NCBI RefSeq assembly: GCF_024206475.1
Contig: NZ_JAMBPR010000029.1
Location: 1-64,000 of the forward strand
Source: Paraburkholderia sp. CNPSo 3274
GTDB taxonomy: Bacteria > Pseudomonadota > Gammaproteobacteria > Burkholderiales > Burkholderiaceae
Length of the DNA stretch: 64,000 nucleotides
Direction: 5' to 3'
The notes beneath the pieces are model-generated. The model made no database searches, was not told the origin of the DNA, and was given only the letters and a program-made list of their open reading frames with translations. Shown here in pieces: positions 43,573 to 52,313 of this stretch. Every line of letters starts with the position of its first letter. The stretch's first letter is position 1. Both the position numbers and the translations under genes were made by a program.

Positions 43573-44382
43573 ATGACCGAAACCGTGCTGCTTGCCCTCG
43601 ATACTTCGACCGAATATTGCTCGGTCGCGCTGCTTCGCGTCGCCCCTGGCGGCGCAGATCGTTCTCCTTCTGGTGGCGGCGAGACCGCCTCCGGATCGCG
43701 CTCGGAAGTCAGCGTCTGGGTGCGCCACGAAGCCACGGGCGCCGTCTCCAGCACACGGCTTCTGCCGGCCATTGGCGAATTGTTCGACGAAGCCGGCCTC
43801 ACGCTCGCCGACTGCGACGCGATCGCGTTCGGCGCGGGCCCGGGCTCCTTCACGGGGCTGCGCACGGCGACGGGCGTGGCTCAGGGGCTCGCGTTCGGCC
43901 TCGATATCCCGGTGGTGCCCGTGGGCACGCTGCTCGTGTGCGCGGAGAGCGCACGGCTGCGCGATCCCGCCGCGACCCGCGTGCTGGCCGCGCTCGATGC
44001 GCGCATGGACGAAGCCTACTGGGCCGACTACGCGTGGGATGCCGCAGCCGGCGACTGGCGCACGCTGCAGGCCGCATCGCTCGACTCGCCGGAGCACATC
44101 GCCGCGCCCGATACACCGTTCACGCTGGCGGGCAACGCCGCCGCCGCGTTCGGCGCGCGCCTGACGGCCGCCGCCGCCGCGCGCACGATCGACGCCGAGG
44201 CGCTCCCCCACGCATTGCCGCTTGCGCACGCGGCGTTGCGGGCGTTTCGCGCGGGCCGCACGCAACCCGCCGACCAGGCCGCGCCCGAATACGTGCGCAA
44301 CAAGGTCGCGCAGACCACGGCCGAGCGCCTTGCCGCGAAGGCGGCCGCCCACGGTGGCGCGGGTGGCGAGGGCACGCAATGA
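43573..44382 (+). CDS. tsaB: tRNA threonylcarbamoyladenosine biosynthesis protein TsaB
   Basis: 269 residues. Partner of TsaD/TsaE in making t6A at position 37 of ANN-decoding tRNAs. ASKHA-fold start TVLLALDTSTEYCSVALLRV, then FGAGPGSFTGLRTATGVAQG, the family hallmark. An extra Gly/Ser-rich insertion (GGADRSPSGGGETASGSRSE) sits near residues 28-47. ATG at 43573 begins MTETVLLALDTS. Its stop overlaps the rimI start (ATGA), so translation is coupled. Confidence 0.93.
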   Translation: MTETVLLALDTSTEYCSVALLRVAPGGADRSPSGGGETASGSRSEVSVWVRHEATGAVSSTRLLPAIGELFDEAGLTLADCDAIAFGAGPGSFTGLRTATGVAQGLAFGLDIPVVPVGTLLVCAESARLRDPAATRVLAALDARMDEAYWADYAWDAAAGDWRTLQAASLDSPEHIAAPDTPFTLAGNAAAAFGARLTAAAAARTIDAEALPHALPLAHAALRAFRAGRTQPADQAAPEYVRNKVAQTTAERLAAKAAAHGGAGGEGTQ

Positions 44383-44873
44383 GCGGCGTGCTCATGACCG
44401 ACCGCTACCTGTCGCCGATGACCGAAAGCGACCTGGACGAAGTCGCGATCATCGAGCGTTCCGCGTATGAGTTTCCGTGGTCGCGCGGCAACTTCGAGGA
44501 CTCGCTGCGCAATGGCTACTACGGTCTGTGCATGCGCCACGTCACCGGCACGCTGATCGGCTATTGCGTGCTGATGCCCGTGGTCGACGAGATGCATCTG
44601 CTGAATCTGTGCGTTGCGCCTCAGGCGCAGGGTGCGGGCGCGGGGCTCGCGATGCTGCGCGAGGCGGTGCGCATTGCGCACACGCAGAGTCTCGAAGGCT
44701 TGCTGCTCGAAGTTCGGCCTTCGAATCACCGGGCAATCCGGCTGTACGAACAGTTCGGCTTCGTCACGATCGGCCGCCGCAAGAACTACTATCCGGCCCG
44801 GCATCACAGCCGCGAGGACGCACTCGTGATGCGTTTTTCTTTTGCAGGGGAGGGCGCGGATGTCGCTCGATGA
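44379..44873 (+). CDS. rimI: ribosomal-protein-alanine N-acetyltransferase RimI
   Basis: 164 residues, GNAT enzyme that acetylates the N-terminus of ribosomal protein S18 in E. coli. Motifs: LNLCVAPQAQGAGAGLAMLR (acetyl-CoA loop), then LEVRPSNHRAIRLYEQFGFV and RRKNYYP, the family C-terminal signature. Start at 44379 overlaps the tsaB stop as ATGA; a further in-frame ATG (MTDRYL) lies 15 bases on. It ends 14 bases into the udg gene. The tsaB-rimI pairing is common in bacteria. Confidence 0.92.
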   Translation: MSGVLMTDRYLSPMTESDLDEVAIIERSAYEFPWSRGNFEDSLRNGYYGLCMRHVTGTLIGYCVLMPVVDEMHLLNLCVAPQAQGAGAGLAMLREAVRIAHTQSLEGLLLEVRPSNHRAIRLYEQFGFVTIGRRKNYYPARHHSREDALVMRFSFAGEGADVAR

Positions 44874-45855
44874 GATCGCGCTGGAGGAGCTTGGGCTCGC
44901 GCCGCGCTGGGTGCGCAAAGGGGTGCAGGGTGCTGCGCCGCTCGAAGCGTCTCGCGAAGAAGAGGTCGTTGCGCCGTTGTCCGCGGTGACGCGCGCCGAA
45001 GCCGAAGCCGAAGCCGAAGCGCCGGTGGTGCCGGTGGTGCAAACGACGCGTCCGGTCGCTGCGCCGCAGCCAGCCGAAGCACAACCGGCCGCCCCGGAAC
45101 TCTCCCAACCACCGCAACTCGTTGCGCGCGCCGCTTCGCCATCGAAGCCCGCGCCGCATTCGTCCGATGCACCGCCGCCCCTCGCCGACGACGATTTCGC
45201 GTGGTTCGACTCTGTGGCTCAGCCGGTTCTGCCACACGACGCCGAGCCGGCTCAGGCTGGCGGCGCACCGCGCAACGATGTCGCGACGCTCGACTGGGAC
45301 GCGCTCGCCGAATGCGTGGCCTCGTGCACGCGCTGCCGCCTGTGCGAGAAGCGCACCAACACTGTGTTCGGCGTGGGCGATCGCGAGGCCGACTGGATGC
45401 TGATCGGCGAGGCGCCCGGCGAGAACGAGGACCGCCAGGGCGAGCCCTTCGTCGGCCAGGCGGGCAAGCTGCTCGACAACATGTTGCGCGCGCTCTCGCT
45501 CGCACGGGGTGAGAACGTCTATATCGCGAACGTCATCAAGTGCAGGCCGCCTGGCAACCGCAATCCGGAGCCCGACGAGGTCGCGCGCTGCGAGCCGTAT
45601 TTGCAGCGGCAGGTGGCGCTCGTGAAGCCGAAGATCATCGTCGCGCTCGGGCGTTTCGCGGCGCAAAGCCTGCTCAAGACCGATGACAGCATCGCATCGC
45701 TGCGCGGACGCGTCCACGAGTACGAGGGCGTGCCCGTCATCGTCACCTATCATCCCGCTTATTTGCTGCGCAGCCTGCACGACAAGGCGAAGGCCTGGAC
45801 CGACCTCTGTCTCGCGCGCGACACCTGGCGTGCGGCGTCCGGCGGCGAGCGATGA
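44860..45855 (+). CDS. uracil-DNA glycosylase, family 4-like, with long N-terminal extension
   Basis: 331 residues. Removes uracil from DNA. The catalytic domain is about residues 148-331: FeS-cluster cysteines (CTRCRLC near 156; IKCRPPGNRNPEPDEVARCE), the active-site GEAPGENEDRQGEPFVGQAG and the VIVTYHPAYLLR motif. The first 145 residues are an Ala/Pro/Glu-rich low-complexity region with an AEAEAEAEAP run, absent from typical family members. ATG at 44860 overlaps rimI; DUF1853 follows with an ATGA overlap. Confidence 0.88.
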   Translation: MSLDEIALEELGLAPRWVRKGVQGAAPLEASREEEVVAPLSAVTRAEAEAEAEAPVVPVVQTTRPVAAPQPAEAQPAAPELSQPPQLVARAASPSKPAPHSSDAPPPLADDDFAWFDSVAQPVLPHDAEPAQAGGAPRNDVATLDWDALAECVASCTRCRLCEKRTNTVFGVGDREADWMLIGEAPGENEDRQGEPFVGQAGKLLDNMLRALSLARGENVYIANVIKCRPPGNRNPEPDEVARCEPYLQRQVALVKPKIIVALGRFAAQSLLKTDDSIASLRGRVHEYEGVPVIVTYHPAYLLRSLHDKAKAWTDLCLARDTWRAASGGER

Positions 45856-46916
45856 ACGCCGCGCGGCCCGCGGACGGATCCGGTGCCAACCGTGCCGGGG
45901 GCGACGGCGGGCCGCAAGATGATGCTGGGTCGAAGCGTGTGCCCGCTACTTGCGCGAACCACGACGTAATCGATCGCCTCGGCGACCCAGCCGTGCGCGA
46001 TCTCGCGTGGCTGCTCTTCAGCGCCGATCTATTGCGTGCGCAACCACCGCTCGCGCCGCTAGCGCAATGGTGCGCCAATGCCGATGAAGCTCGCGCCACG
46101 CGTGACTGGCTCGCGCAGGTCGATCGTGATCCGGCGCGTCTGCACGAAGCGCTCATGGCCGCGCCGACGCATCGCCTTGGCCGCTATGCCGAAAATTTAC
46201 TGGGATGGTTTCTCGCGAATGGACCCGCGGCGCAGCTAGTCGCGCAGAACGTGCCGCTGCGGCGTGCAGGGCTCACGCTCGGCGAGTGCGATTTTCTCGT
46301 GCGAACGCGTGCCGGAGAGCGCTTGCATTGGGAACTGGCGGTGAAGTGCTACCTGCACGCGGGACCGGGCAATGACGAACGTGCATTGCTCGCCGAATTC
46401 GTCGGGCCGAATTTGCGCGATCGGTTTGACCTGAAACTGACGCATCTGCGCGACCGTCAACTGCGTTTGAGCGCGCGCGAAGAATTTGCCTCGCTGGGTT
46501 ACGAAGGCCAATGGCTCGCGCAGATGTTCGTGAAAGGCTGGCTTTTCTACCGGGCGGGAAAGGCGGCGCCGTCACGGGTGGAAGACGCCCCCGAGCTAGC
46601 CGCAGATCATGGGCGCGGCTGGTGGGTGATGCGTTCGGACTGGCCAGCCTTCGCCCAGCAACAGGCGGCTGACGGCTGGAACGTGTTGCCGAGGCTCGCA
46701 TGGCTTGCGCCGCGCAGGCTGGCGGCTGCGCCGGGCACGGCAGTCGCAGCCCCGGTCGACCCCAACGCGTTACTCGACGCGCTAGCCCGGCCAGACGACC
46801 CCGTGCTGGTCGCGGCATTCTCGGCCGACAGCACAGGCGGCTACCGAGAACTGTCGCGCGGCTTCATCGTTCCCGACGACTGGCCTGCGCGCGCCGCGGC
46901 ATTTGCACGTCAATGA
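45852..46916 (+). CDS. DUF1853-family protein
   Basis: 354 residues. Matches my memory of the DUF1853 family of uncharacterised proteins: DPAVRDLAWLLFSADLLRAQ, HRLGRYAENLLGWFLANGPA, LHWELAVKCYLHAGPGNDE with a VKC-containing core. That last segment, LGECDFLVR-HWELAVKCYLH, resembles the D-x(n)-E-x-K arrangement of PD-(D/E)XK nucleases, so a nuclease fold is possible. ATG at 45852 overlaps the udg stop. It is the last gene of the tsaB operon and converges on thiD. The function is not known to me. Confidence 0.75.
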   Translation: MNAARPADGSGANRAGGDGGPQDDAGSKRVPATCANHDVIDRLGDPAVRDLAWLLFSADLLRAQPPLAPLAQWCANADEARATRDWLAQVDRDPARLHEALMAAPTHRLGRYAENLLGWFLANGPAAQLVAQNVPLRRAGLTLGECDFLVRTRAGERLHWELAVKCYLHAGPGNDERALLAEFVGPNLRDRFDLKLTHLRDRQLRLSAREEFASLGYEGQWLAQMFVKGWLFYRAGKAAPSRVEDAPELAADHGRGWWVMRSDWPAFAQQQAADGWNVLPRLAWLAPRRLAAAPGTAVAAPVDPNALLDALARPDDPVLVAAFSADSTGGYRELSRGFIVPDDWPARAAAFARQ

Positions 46917-46932
46917 GCGCGCGAAAGCACGC

Positions 46933-47739
46933 TCACCACCAGCGCCAGAAGTGATGCACGGGTCCGACGCCATGACCGACGTCGAGCCGCTCGCTGGCCT
47001 CCAGCGCCGCCGTCAGATATTGCTTGGCTTCGCCAATGGCCGGTGCGAGTGCCCCGCGCTGCGGCCACAGTGCGGCAATGGCAGAAGAGAGCGTGCAGCC
47101 CGTGCCGTGCGTATTCGTGACCGGCACGCGCGGGCCGCCCAGGCGCAGCGTGCCGCCGGCCTCGATGAGCCAGTCGGGGCTGTCCGCGCTGCCCAGGTGC
47201 CCGCCTTTCATCAGCACCGCCTGCGCACCGAGCGCGCGCAGCGCTTCGCCTTGCTCCACCATCGCGGCTTCGTCTGCGGCGGGCGAGACGCCGAGCAACG
47301 CCGCGGCTTCCGGCAGATTCGGCGTGACGACGCCCGCTAGCGGCAGTAACTCTTCGCGCAGCGCAGCAACGGCTTCGGGCGCGAGCAGCGCGTGATTGCT
47401 CTTCGAGATCATCACGGTGTCGAGCACGACGCGCGGCGGCTGATGGCGGCGCAGCGCGTCGGCGACGGCGCGCACGATCTCCGCGTTGGCGAGCATGCCG
47501 ATCTTCACGGAGTCGATGCGGATGTCGTCGAACACGGCGTCGAGCTGCGCCGTGACAAAACCCGCGTCGGGCGCGTGGATCGCCGTGACGCCGCGTGTGT
47601 TCTGCGCGGTGAGCGCCGTGATGACGCTTGCGCCGTACGCGCCGAGCGCGGAGAACGCCTTGAGGTCGGCCTGAATGCCCGCACCGCCGCCCGAGTCGGA
47701 GCCGGCGATCGTGAGAACGTTGAAAATCGGAGAAGTCAT
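46933..47739 (-). CDS. thiD: hydroxymethylpyrimidine/phosphomethylpyrimidine kinase
   Basis: 268 residues. Phosphorylates HMP then HMP-P in thiamine synthesis. Ribokinase-like motifs: VLTIAGSDSGGGAGIQADLK at the start and the C-terminal ATP-site GTGCTLSSAIAALWPQRG. ATG at 47739 begins MTSPIFNVLTIAG. Other thi genes are not in the window; the closest upstream gene on this strand is lplT copy 2. Confidence 0.95.
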   Translation of the reverse strand: MTSPIFNVLTIAGSDSGGGAGIQADLKAFSALGAYGASVITALTAQNTRGVTAIHAPDAGFVTAQLDAVFDDIRIDSVKIGMLANAEIVRAVADALRRHQPPRVVLDTVMISKSNHALLAPEAVAALREELLPLAGVVTPNLPEAAALLGVSPAADEAAMVEQGEALRALGAQAVLMKGGHLGSADSPDWLIEAGGTLRLGGPRVPVTNTHGTGCTLSSAIAALWPQRGALAPAIGEAKQYLTAALEASERLDVGHGVGPVHHFWRWW

Positions 47740-47844
47740 GGCAGCGTCAGGTGCGCGTCGCGCGCGGCATGGCGCCGCGCGTGCGCAGGGAAGGATCGAT
47801 TCAGCAGACGTGGCGGCCGGATTGTGTGCGCACAGGAGCGCCCA

Positions 47845-49155
47845 TCAATGCCTGTGATTTTCGCCGATCAGCGCGACCGAGTCGAACGAGCGTTGATTCG
47901 CCTGGTGGCGACGCATCACGAGCCACATCATCAGGCAGACGAACGTGCCGAACAGCACGATCACGATGGTCACCGGCACGTCGAGCCAGACGAGCACGGC
48001 GTAGAGGCACAGCATCACGAGCACCGAGAGGTTCTCGTTGAAGTTCTGCACGGCGATGGAGTGGCCGGCGGAGAGCAGCACGTGGCCGCGGTGCTGGAGC
48101 AGCGCGTTCATCGGCACGACGAAGAAGCCCGAAAGGCCGCCCACGATCATGAGGAAGATGTACGCGAAAATCAGGTAGCCGGGAATGCGCATGTGGCCAA
48201 TATGCAGGCCCCAATGCGGCGGAAAGAGATATCGCGTGTAGAACGCCATCAGCATGACCGCAAGACCCATGATGATGCCGACCGGCAGCACCGAGAGCGA
48301 CTTCTTGAGCGGCACGCGCGCGGCCGCGATCATGGCGCCGGCCGCCACGCCCACGGCCACCACGGCCTGGAGCACCGCGCCTTCGGAGAGCGACATGCCG
48401 AGCGAAACTTCGGCCCACTTGAGCACGATGAATTGCAGCGTCGCGCCCGCACCCCAGAAGAGCGTTGTGACCGCAAGCGAGATCTGGCCGAGCTTGTCGC
48501 GCCAGAGCGTGTTAAAGCAGTCGGCGAAATCGGTGATGAGGCGGATGACACCGTGCTGCTGGCGCGGGTAGCGTGCGCCAGTGTCGGGAATGCGCAGATT
48601 GAAGAGGGCGGCGATCACGTAAATCACCATGATGACGACCATCGCGGCTTCGGCGGGTGTGCTGATCGCGGCGGGCGTATGGCGCAGCACATGCGAGGCG
48701 ATGTGGGGGCTGATCAACGCGCCGCCGAGCACCGTGCCGAGGATGATCGAGCCGACTGTCGTGCCCTCGATCCAGCCGTTGGCAGCGACGAGCCGCTCAG
48801 GCGGCAGCAGCTCGGTCAGGATGCCGTACTTGGCGGGCGAATAAGCCGCCGCGCCGAATCCCACTACGCCATAGGCAAACAAGGGGTGGGTGCCGGCCAG
48901 CATCAGGGCGCAGCCCACGACCTTGATCGTGTTCGTGATGAACATCACGCGGCCCTTGGGGCGGGAATCTGCAAAGGCGCCGACGAAGGCGGCAAGAACG
49001 ACGTAGGAGAGGACGAAGAACAGCTTGAGCAGCGGCGTCATCCAGTTCGGGGCGTGGAGATCTTTAAGCAGTGCAATCGCAGCGATGAGGAGCGCATTGT
49101 CGGCCAACGACGAAAAAAACTGCGCGGCCATGATGGTGTAAAAGCCTTTTTTCAT
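47845..49155 (-). CDS. lplT: lysophospholipid transporter LplT (copy 2)
   Basis: 436-residue MFS protein. Near-identical start to copy 1 (MKKGFYTIMAAQFFSSLADN) and the same SPAKYGILTELLP loop; about 12 hydrophobic segments. C-terminus ends SFDSVALIGENHRH. Two such paralogues 41 kb apart suggest a duplication with different substrates or regulation; the sequence alone does not say which is the functional LplT equivalent. It is divergent from alr, with 220 bases between. Confidence 0.88.
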   Translation of the reverse strand: MKKGFYTIMAAQFFSSLADNALLIAAIALLKDLHAPNWMTPLLKLFFVLSYVVLAAFVGAFADSRPKGRVMFITNTIKVVGCALMLAGTHPLFAYGVVGFGAAAYSPAKYGILTELLPPERLVAANGWIEGTTVGSIILGTVLGGALISPHIASHVLRHTPAAISTPAEAAMVVIMVIYVIAALFNLRIPDTGARYPRQQHGVIRLITDFADCFNTLWRDKLGQISLAVTTLFWGAGATLQFIVLKWAEVSLGMSLSEGAVLQAVVAVGVAAGAMIAAARVPLKKSLSVLPVGIIMGLAVMLMAFYTRYLFPPHWGLHIGHMRIPGYLIFAYIFLMIVGGLSGFFVVPMNALLQHRGHVLLSAGHSIAVQNFNENLSVLVMLCLYAVLVWLDVPVTIVIVLFGTFVCLMMWLVMRRHQANQRSFDSVALIGENHRH

Positions 49156-49375
49156 CTGATGCGATGCTTTCCTCGCTGCGGTCCGTCCGCCCCGGACGGG
49201 TGGGAGGCATCCGGGCTTATTACGTTCGAAATGGGTTGTGCGCAGGGCTTTATATCACGAAAATAGGTGCATTCGGACTAGCACAATCCTTGAGCGCCCG
49301 TCAGGCGGGCCTGCCGGGCTCTGAAAACACCCTGTAAGCTCCTGATTCGAAAGCGTCTTTGCGAAAAAATCTCCT

Positions 49376-50446
49376 ATGCCGCGCCCCCTCTCAGCAACGA
49401 TCCACACCGCCGCTCTCGCCAATAACCTCGCCGTCGTCCGCAAGTACGCGCCTAAGTCGAAAATCTGGGCCGTGGTGAAGGCCAACGCCTACGGGCACGG
49501 GCTAGCGCGCGCGTTTCCCGGCCTGCGCGCAACCGACGGTTTCGGCCTGCTCGACCTCGAGGAGGCCGTGAAACTGCGCGAACTCGGCTGGGCGGGGCCG
49601 ATCCTGCTGCTCGAAGGTTTTTTCCGGCCGACCGATATCGACGTGATCGACCGCTATAGCCTCACGACCGTCGTGCACAGCGACGAGCAGATGCGCATGC
49701 TTGAAATGGCGCGTCTCTCGAAGCCGGTCAACGTTCAGCTCAAGATGAATAGCGGCATGAACCGGCTCGGCTACACACCGGAGAAGTATCGCGCCGCATG
49801 GGAGCGTGCGCGTGCCTGTGCCGGTATCGGCCAGATCACGCTGATGACGCACTTCGCGGACGCCGACACACCGCGCGGCGTCGGCGAGCAGATGGCAACG
49901 TTCGAGCGCGGCGCGCAAGGCATTGCCGGCGCGCGCAGCCTCGCCAATTCGGCCGCCACGCTCTGGCATCCTTCGACGCACTTCGACTGGGTGCGCCCCG
50001 GCATCATTCTTTATGGTGCTTCGCCTTCGGGCTTCGCCTCGGCGCTCGAAGGGACAGGCCTGCAGCCGGCCATGACGCTCGCATCCGAACTCATCGCCAC
50101 GCAGCATGTCGCCGAAGGCCAGACCGTTGGCTACGGCTCGATCTTCACGACGCGCAAGCCCATGCGCATCGGCGTGGTGGCGTGCGGTTATGCCGACGGT
50201 TATCCGCGCGTCGCGCCCGAAGGCACGCCCGTGATCGTCGACGGCGTGCTCACGCATGTGGTGGGCCGCGTTTCCATGGACATGCTCACCGTCGACCTCA
50301 CGCCAGTGCGCAGCGCGGGCGTGGGCGCGCGCGTGGAACTGTGGGGCAACAATCTGCCCATCGACGACGTCGCGAAAGCCTGTGGCACGATCGGCTACGA
50401 GCTGATGTGCGCCGTTGCGCCGCGTGTTCCCGTGCGGGCCGAATAA
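49376..50446 (+). CDS. alr: alanine racemase
   Basis: 356 residues. Interconverts L- and D-alanine for peptidoglycan using PLP. The Schiff-base lysine is Lys35 in WAVVKANAYGHG; the catalytic tyrosine is in TVGYGSIFTT, and NSGMNRLGY is the family region near the dimer site. ATG at 49376 gives MPRPLSATIHTAALANNLAV. radA follows after four bases. In Burkholderia-type genomes alr-radA is a usual pair. Confidence 0.95.
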   Translation: MPRPLSATIHTAALANNLAVVRKYAPKSKIWAVVKANAYGHGLARAFPGLRATDGFGLLDLEEAVKLRELGWAGPILLLEGFFRPTDIDVIDRYSLTTVVHSDEQMRMLEMARLSKPVNVQLKMNSGMNRLGYTPEKYRAAWERARACAGIGQITLMTHFADADTPRGVGEQMATFERGAQGIAGARSLANSAATLWHPSTHFDWVRPGIILYGASPSGFASALEGTGLQPAMTLASELIATQHVAEGQTVGYGSIFTTRKPMRIGVVACGYADGYPRVAPEGTPVIVDGVLTHVVGRVSMDMLTVDLTPVRSAGVGARVELWGNNLPIDDVAKACGTIGYELMCAVAPRVPVRAE

Positions 50447-50450
50447 CGCC

Positions 50451-51839
50451 ATGGCAAAGAGCATGGCGAAGGTCAAGACACTGTACACGTGCACCGAATG
50501 CGGCGGGCAGGCGCCCAAGTGGCAAGGCCAGTGCCCTGCGTGCGGCGCGTGGAACACGCTCGTGGAAGGCGTTGCCGAAACGGCGAGCAGTCACCGCTTC
50601 CAGTCGCTCGCGAAGAGCGCCCCGGTGCGGCGTCTCGCCGATATCGAGGCGTCCGACGTGCCGCGCTTCACGACCGGCGTGGGCGAGTTCGACCGCGTGC
50701 TGGGCGGCGGCCTCGTAGCGGGCGGCGTGGTGCTGATCGGCGGCGACCCCGGCATCGGCAAATCGACGCTGCTGCTGCAGTCGCTCGCGCAAATCGCGGC
50801 TGAGCGTCGCGCACTATATATAAGCGGTGAAGAATCCGCGGCGCAGATCGCGTTGCGCGCGCAACGATTGGCGCTGCTCGATCCCGGCTCCTTGGCGAGC
50901 GAACTGCAACTGCTCGCCGAGATCCAGCTCGAAAAGATCCAGGCGACGATCGAGGCTGAGAAGCCCGACGTCGCGGTCATCGACTCGATCCAGACGATCT
51001 ACTCCGAAGCGCTGACTTCCGCGCCCGGCTCGGTTGCGCAGGTGCGCGAGTGCGCGGCGCAGCTCACGCGCATCGCCAAGCAGTCGGGCACGGCGATCAT
51101 CATGGTCGGGCACGTGACGAAGGAGGGCAACCTCGCGGGCCCGCGGGTGCTCGAGCACATCGTCGATACCGTGCTGTATTTCGAAGGCGACACGCATTCG
51201 TCGTTCCGGCTCGTGCGCGCGTTCAAGAACCGCTTCGGCGCGGTCAACGAGCTGGGCGTGTTCGCGATGACCGAGAAAGGCCTGCGGGGCGTGGCGAATC
51301 CCTCGGCGCTCTTTCTCTCGCAGCACGAGCAGAGCGTGCCGGGCTCCTGCGTGCTTGTGACCCAGGAAGGCTCGCGGCCGCTGCTCGTCGAGGTGCAGGC
51401 GCTCGTTGACACGGCGCACGTGCCGAATCCGCGGCGCCTGGCCGTCGGCCTCGAACAGAACCGGCTTGCCATGCTGCTGGCGGTGCTGCATCGCCATGCA
51501 GGCATCGCGTGCTTCGATCAGGACGTATTCCTCAACGCCGTGGGTGGCGTGAAGATCACGGAGCCGGCCGCGGATCTCGCCGTGCTGCTCGCCATTCACT
51601 CTTCGATGCGTAACAAGGCGTTGCCCAAGGGTCTGATCGTCTTTGGCGAGGTCGGCCTCGCGGGCGAGATCCGACCCTCGCCGCGCGGTCAGGATCGTCT
51701 GAAGGAAGCGGCGAAGCTTGGTTTTTCATGCGCGCTGATTCCCCGCGCCAATGCGCCGAAACAGCCGATCGAAGGTTTACAGGTGATTGCGGTGGAGCGC
51801 CTCGAGGAAGCGATCGACCGGGTACGCGAACTGGATTGA
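50451..51839 (+). CDS. radA: DNA repair protein RadA
   Basis: 462 residues. ATPase that extends D-loops in recombination. N-terminal zinc finger CTECGGQAPKWQGQCPAC, RecA-like Walker A GGDPGIGKSTLLLQ, the RadA-specific KNRFG motif, and a C-terminal Lon-protease-like domain (LAGEIRPSPRGQDRLKEA). ATG at 50451 is used (MAKSMAKVKTLYTCTECGG); a second ATG twelve bases on is possible. Only four bases separate it from alr, so they are co-transcribed. Confidence 0.95.
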   Translation: MAKSMAKVKTLYTCTECGGQAPKWQGQCPACGAWNTLVEGVAETASSHRFQSLAKSAPVRRLADIEASDVPRFTTGVGEFDRVLGGGLVAGGVVLIGGDPGIGKSTLLLQSLAQIAAERRALYISGEESAAQIALRAQRLALLDPGSLASELQLLAEIQLEKIQATIEAEKPDVAVIDSIQTIYSEALTSAPGSVAQVRECAAQLTRIAKQSGTAIIMVGHVTKEGNLAGPRVLEHIVDTVLYFEGDTHSSFRLVRAFKNRFGAVNELGVFAMTEKGLRGVANPSALFLSQHEQSVPGSCVLVTQEGSRPLLVEVQALVDTAHVPNPRRLAVGLEQNRLAMLLAVLHRHAGIACFDQDVFLNAVGGVKITEPAADLAVLLAIHSSMRNKALPKGLIVFGEVGLAGEIRPSPRGQDRLKEAAKLGFSCALIPRANAPKQPIEGLQVIAVERLEEAIDRVRELD

Positions 51840-51980
51840 GCACGCCGTGCGCGTGCAGATGGCTTGTACTGGCGCGTAATGATTAGTAACAACCCTGGTT
51901 CCGGCTGTAACCATTTCAGACTGCGATTTCCCTATCCTTGGCGCGATGTTCAACCCGTGTCGAGCGGAAAGGATAACGAC

Positions 51981-52244
51981 TTGAAACAGACTGATACGTC
52001 CTTCGGCGATCGTTCGATCGTCGTGCGCGGCTGCCGGGTGTCCGAGCCGCTCATGCAGCCTTGGGGCAGCACGTGCCGCATCGTCGAGTGGATCGATGGC
52101 GACGGGCGCATTTCGCGCCGCGTCGTGGCAGAAGACGTGACGGCGGCCGAGGTGCGCAGCACCATTGCGCACCACGTGGAAGGCCGCAAGTACGTGATGT
52201 ATGACGACGAACGGTCGCCGCGGCAAACGCTGCCGCGACGCTAA
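51981..52244 (+). CDS. small conserved hypothetical protein
   Basis: 87 residues from a TTG at 51981 with AAAGGATAACGAC upstream (a convincing RBS at seven bases). Core: VVRGCRVSEPLMQPWGSTCR then IVEWIDGDGRISRRVVAEDV. It lacks a signal peptide or membrane segment. I faintly recall a Burkholderia-restricted DUF (perhaps DUF2866) with GCRVSEP and IVEW motifs, but I am not sure. An ATG at 51879 in the same frame would add 34 poorly conserved residues. Followed by a strong terminator; function unknown. Confidence 0.65.
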   Translation: MKQTDTSFGDRSIVVRGCRVSEPLMQPWGSTCRIVEWIDGDGRISRRVVAEDVTAAEVRSTIAHHVEGRKYVMYDDERSPRQTLPRR

Positions 52245-52248
52245 ACAA

Positions 52249-52276
52249 AAAATGGGCGCTGCGAAGCGCCCATTTT
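52249..52276. terminator. terminator between small hypothetical gene and CoA-transferase gene
   Basis: AAAATGGGCGCT, loop GCGA, AGCGCCCATTTT. The flanking A and T tracts let it serve both convergent genes. Confidence 0.85.
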
Positions 52277-52313
52277 GTATTGTGCTCACGGGTGATGCGG
52301 CATACGCCGCAGG

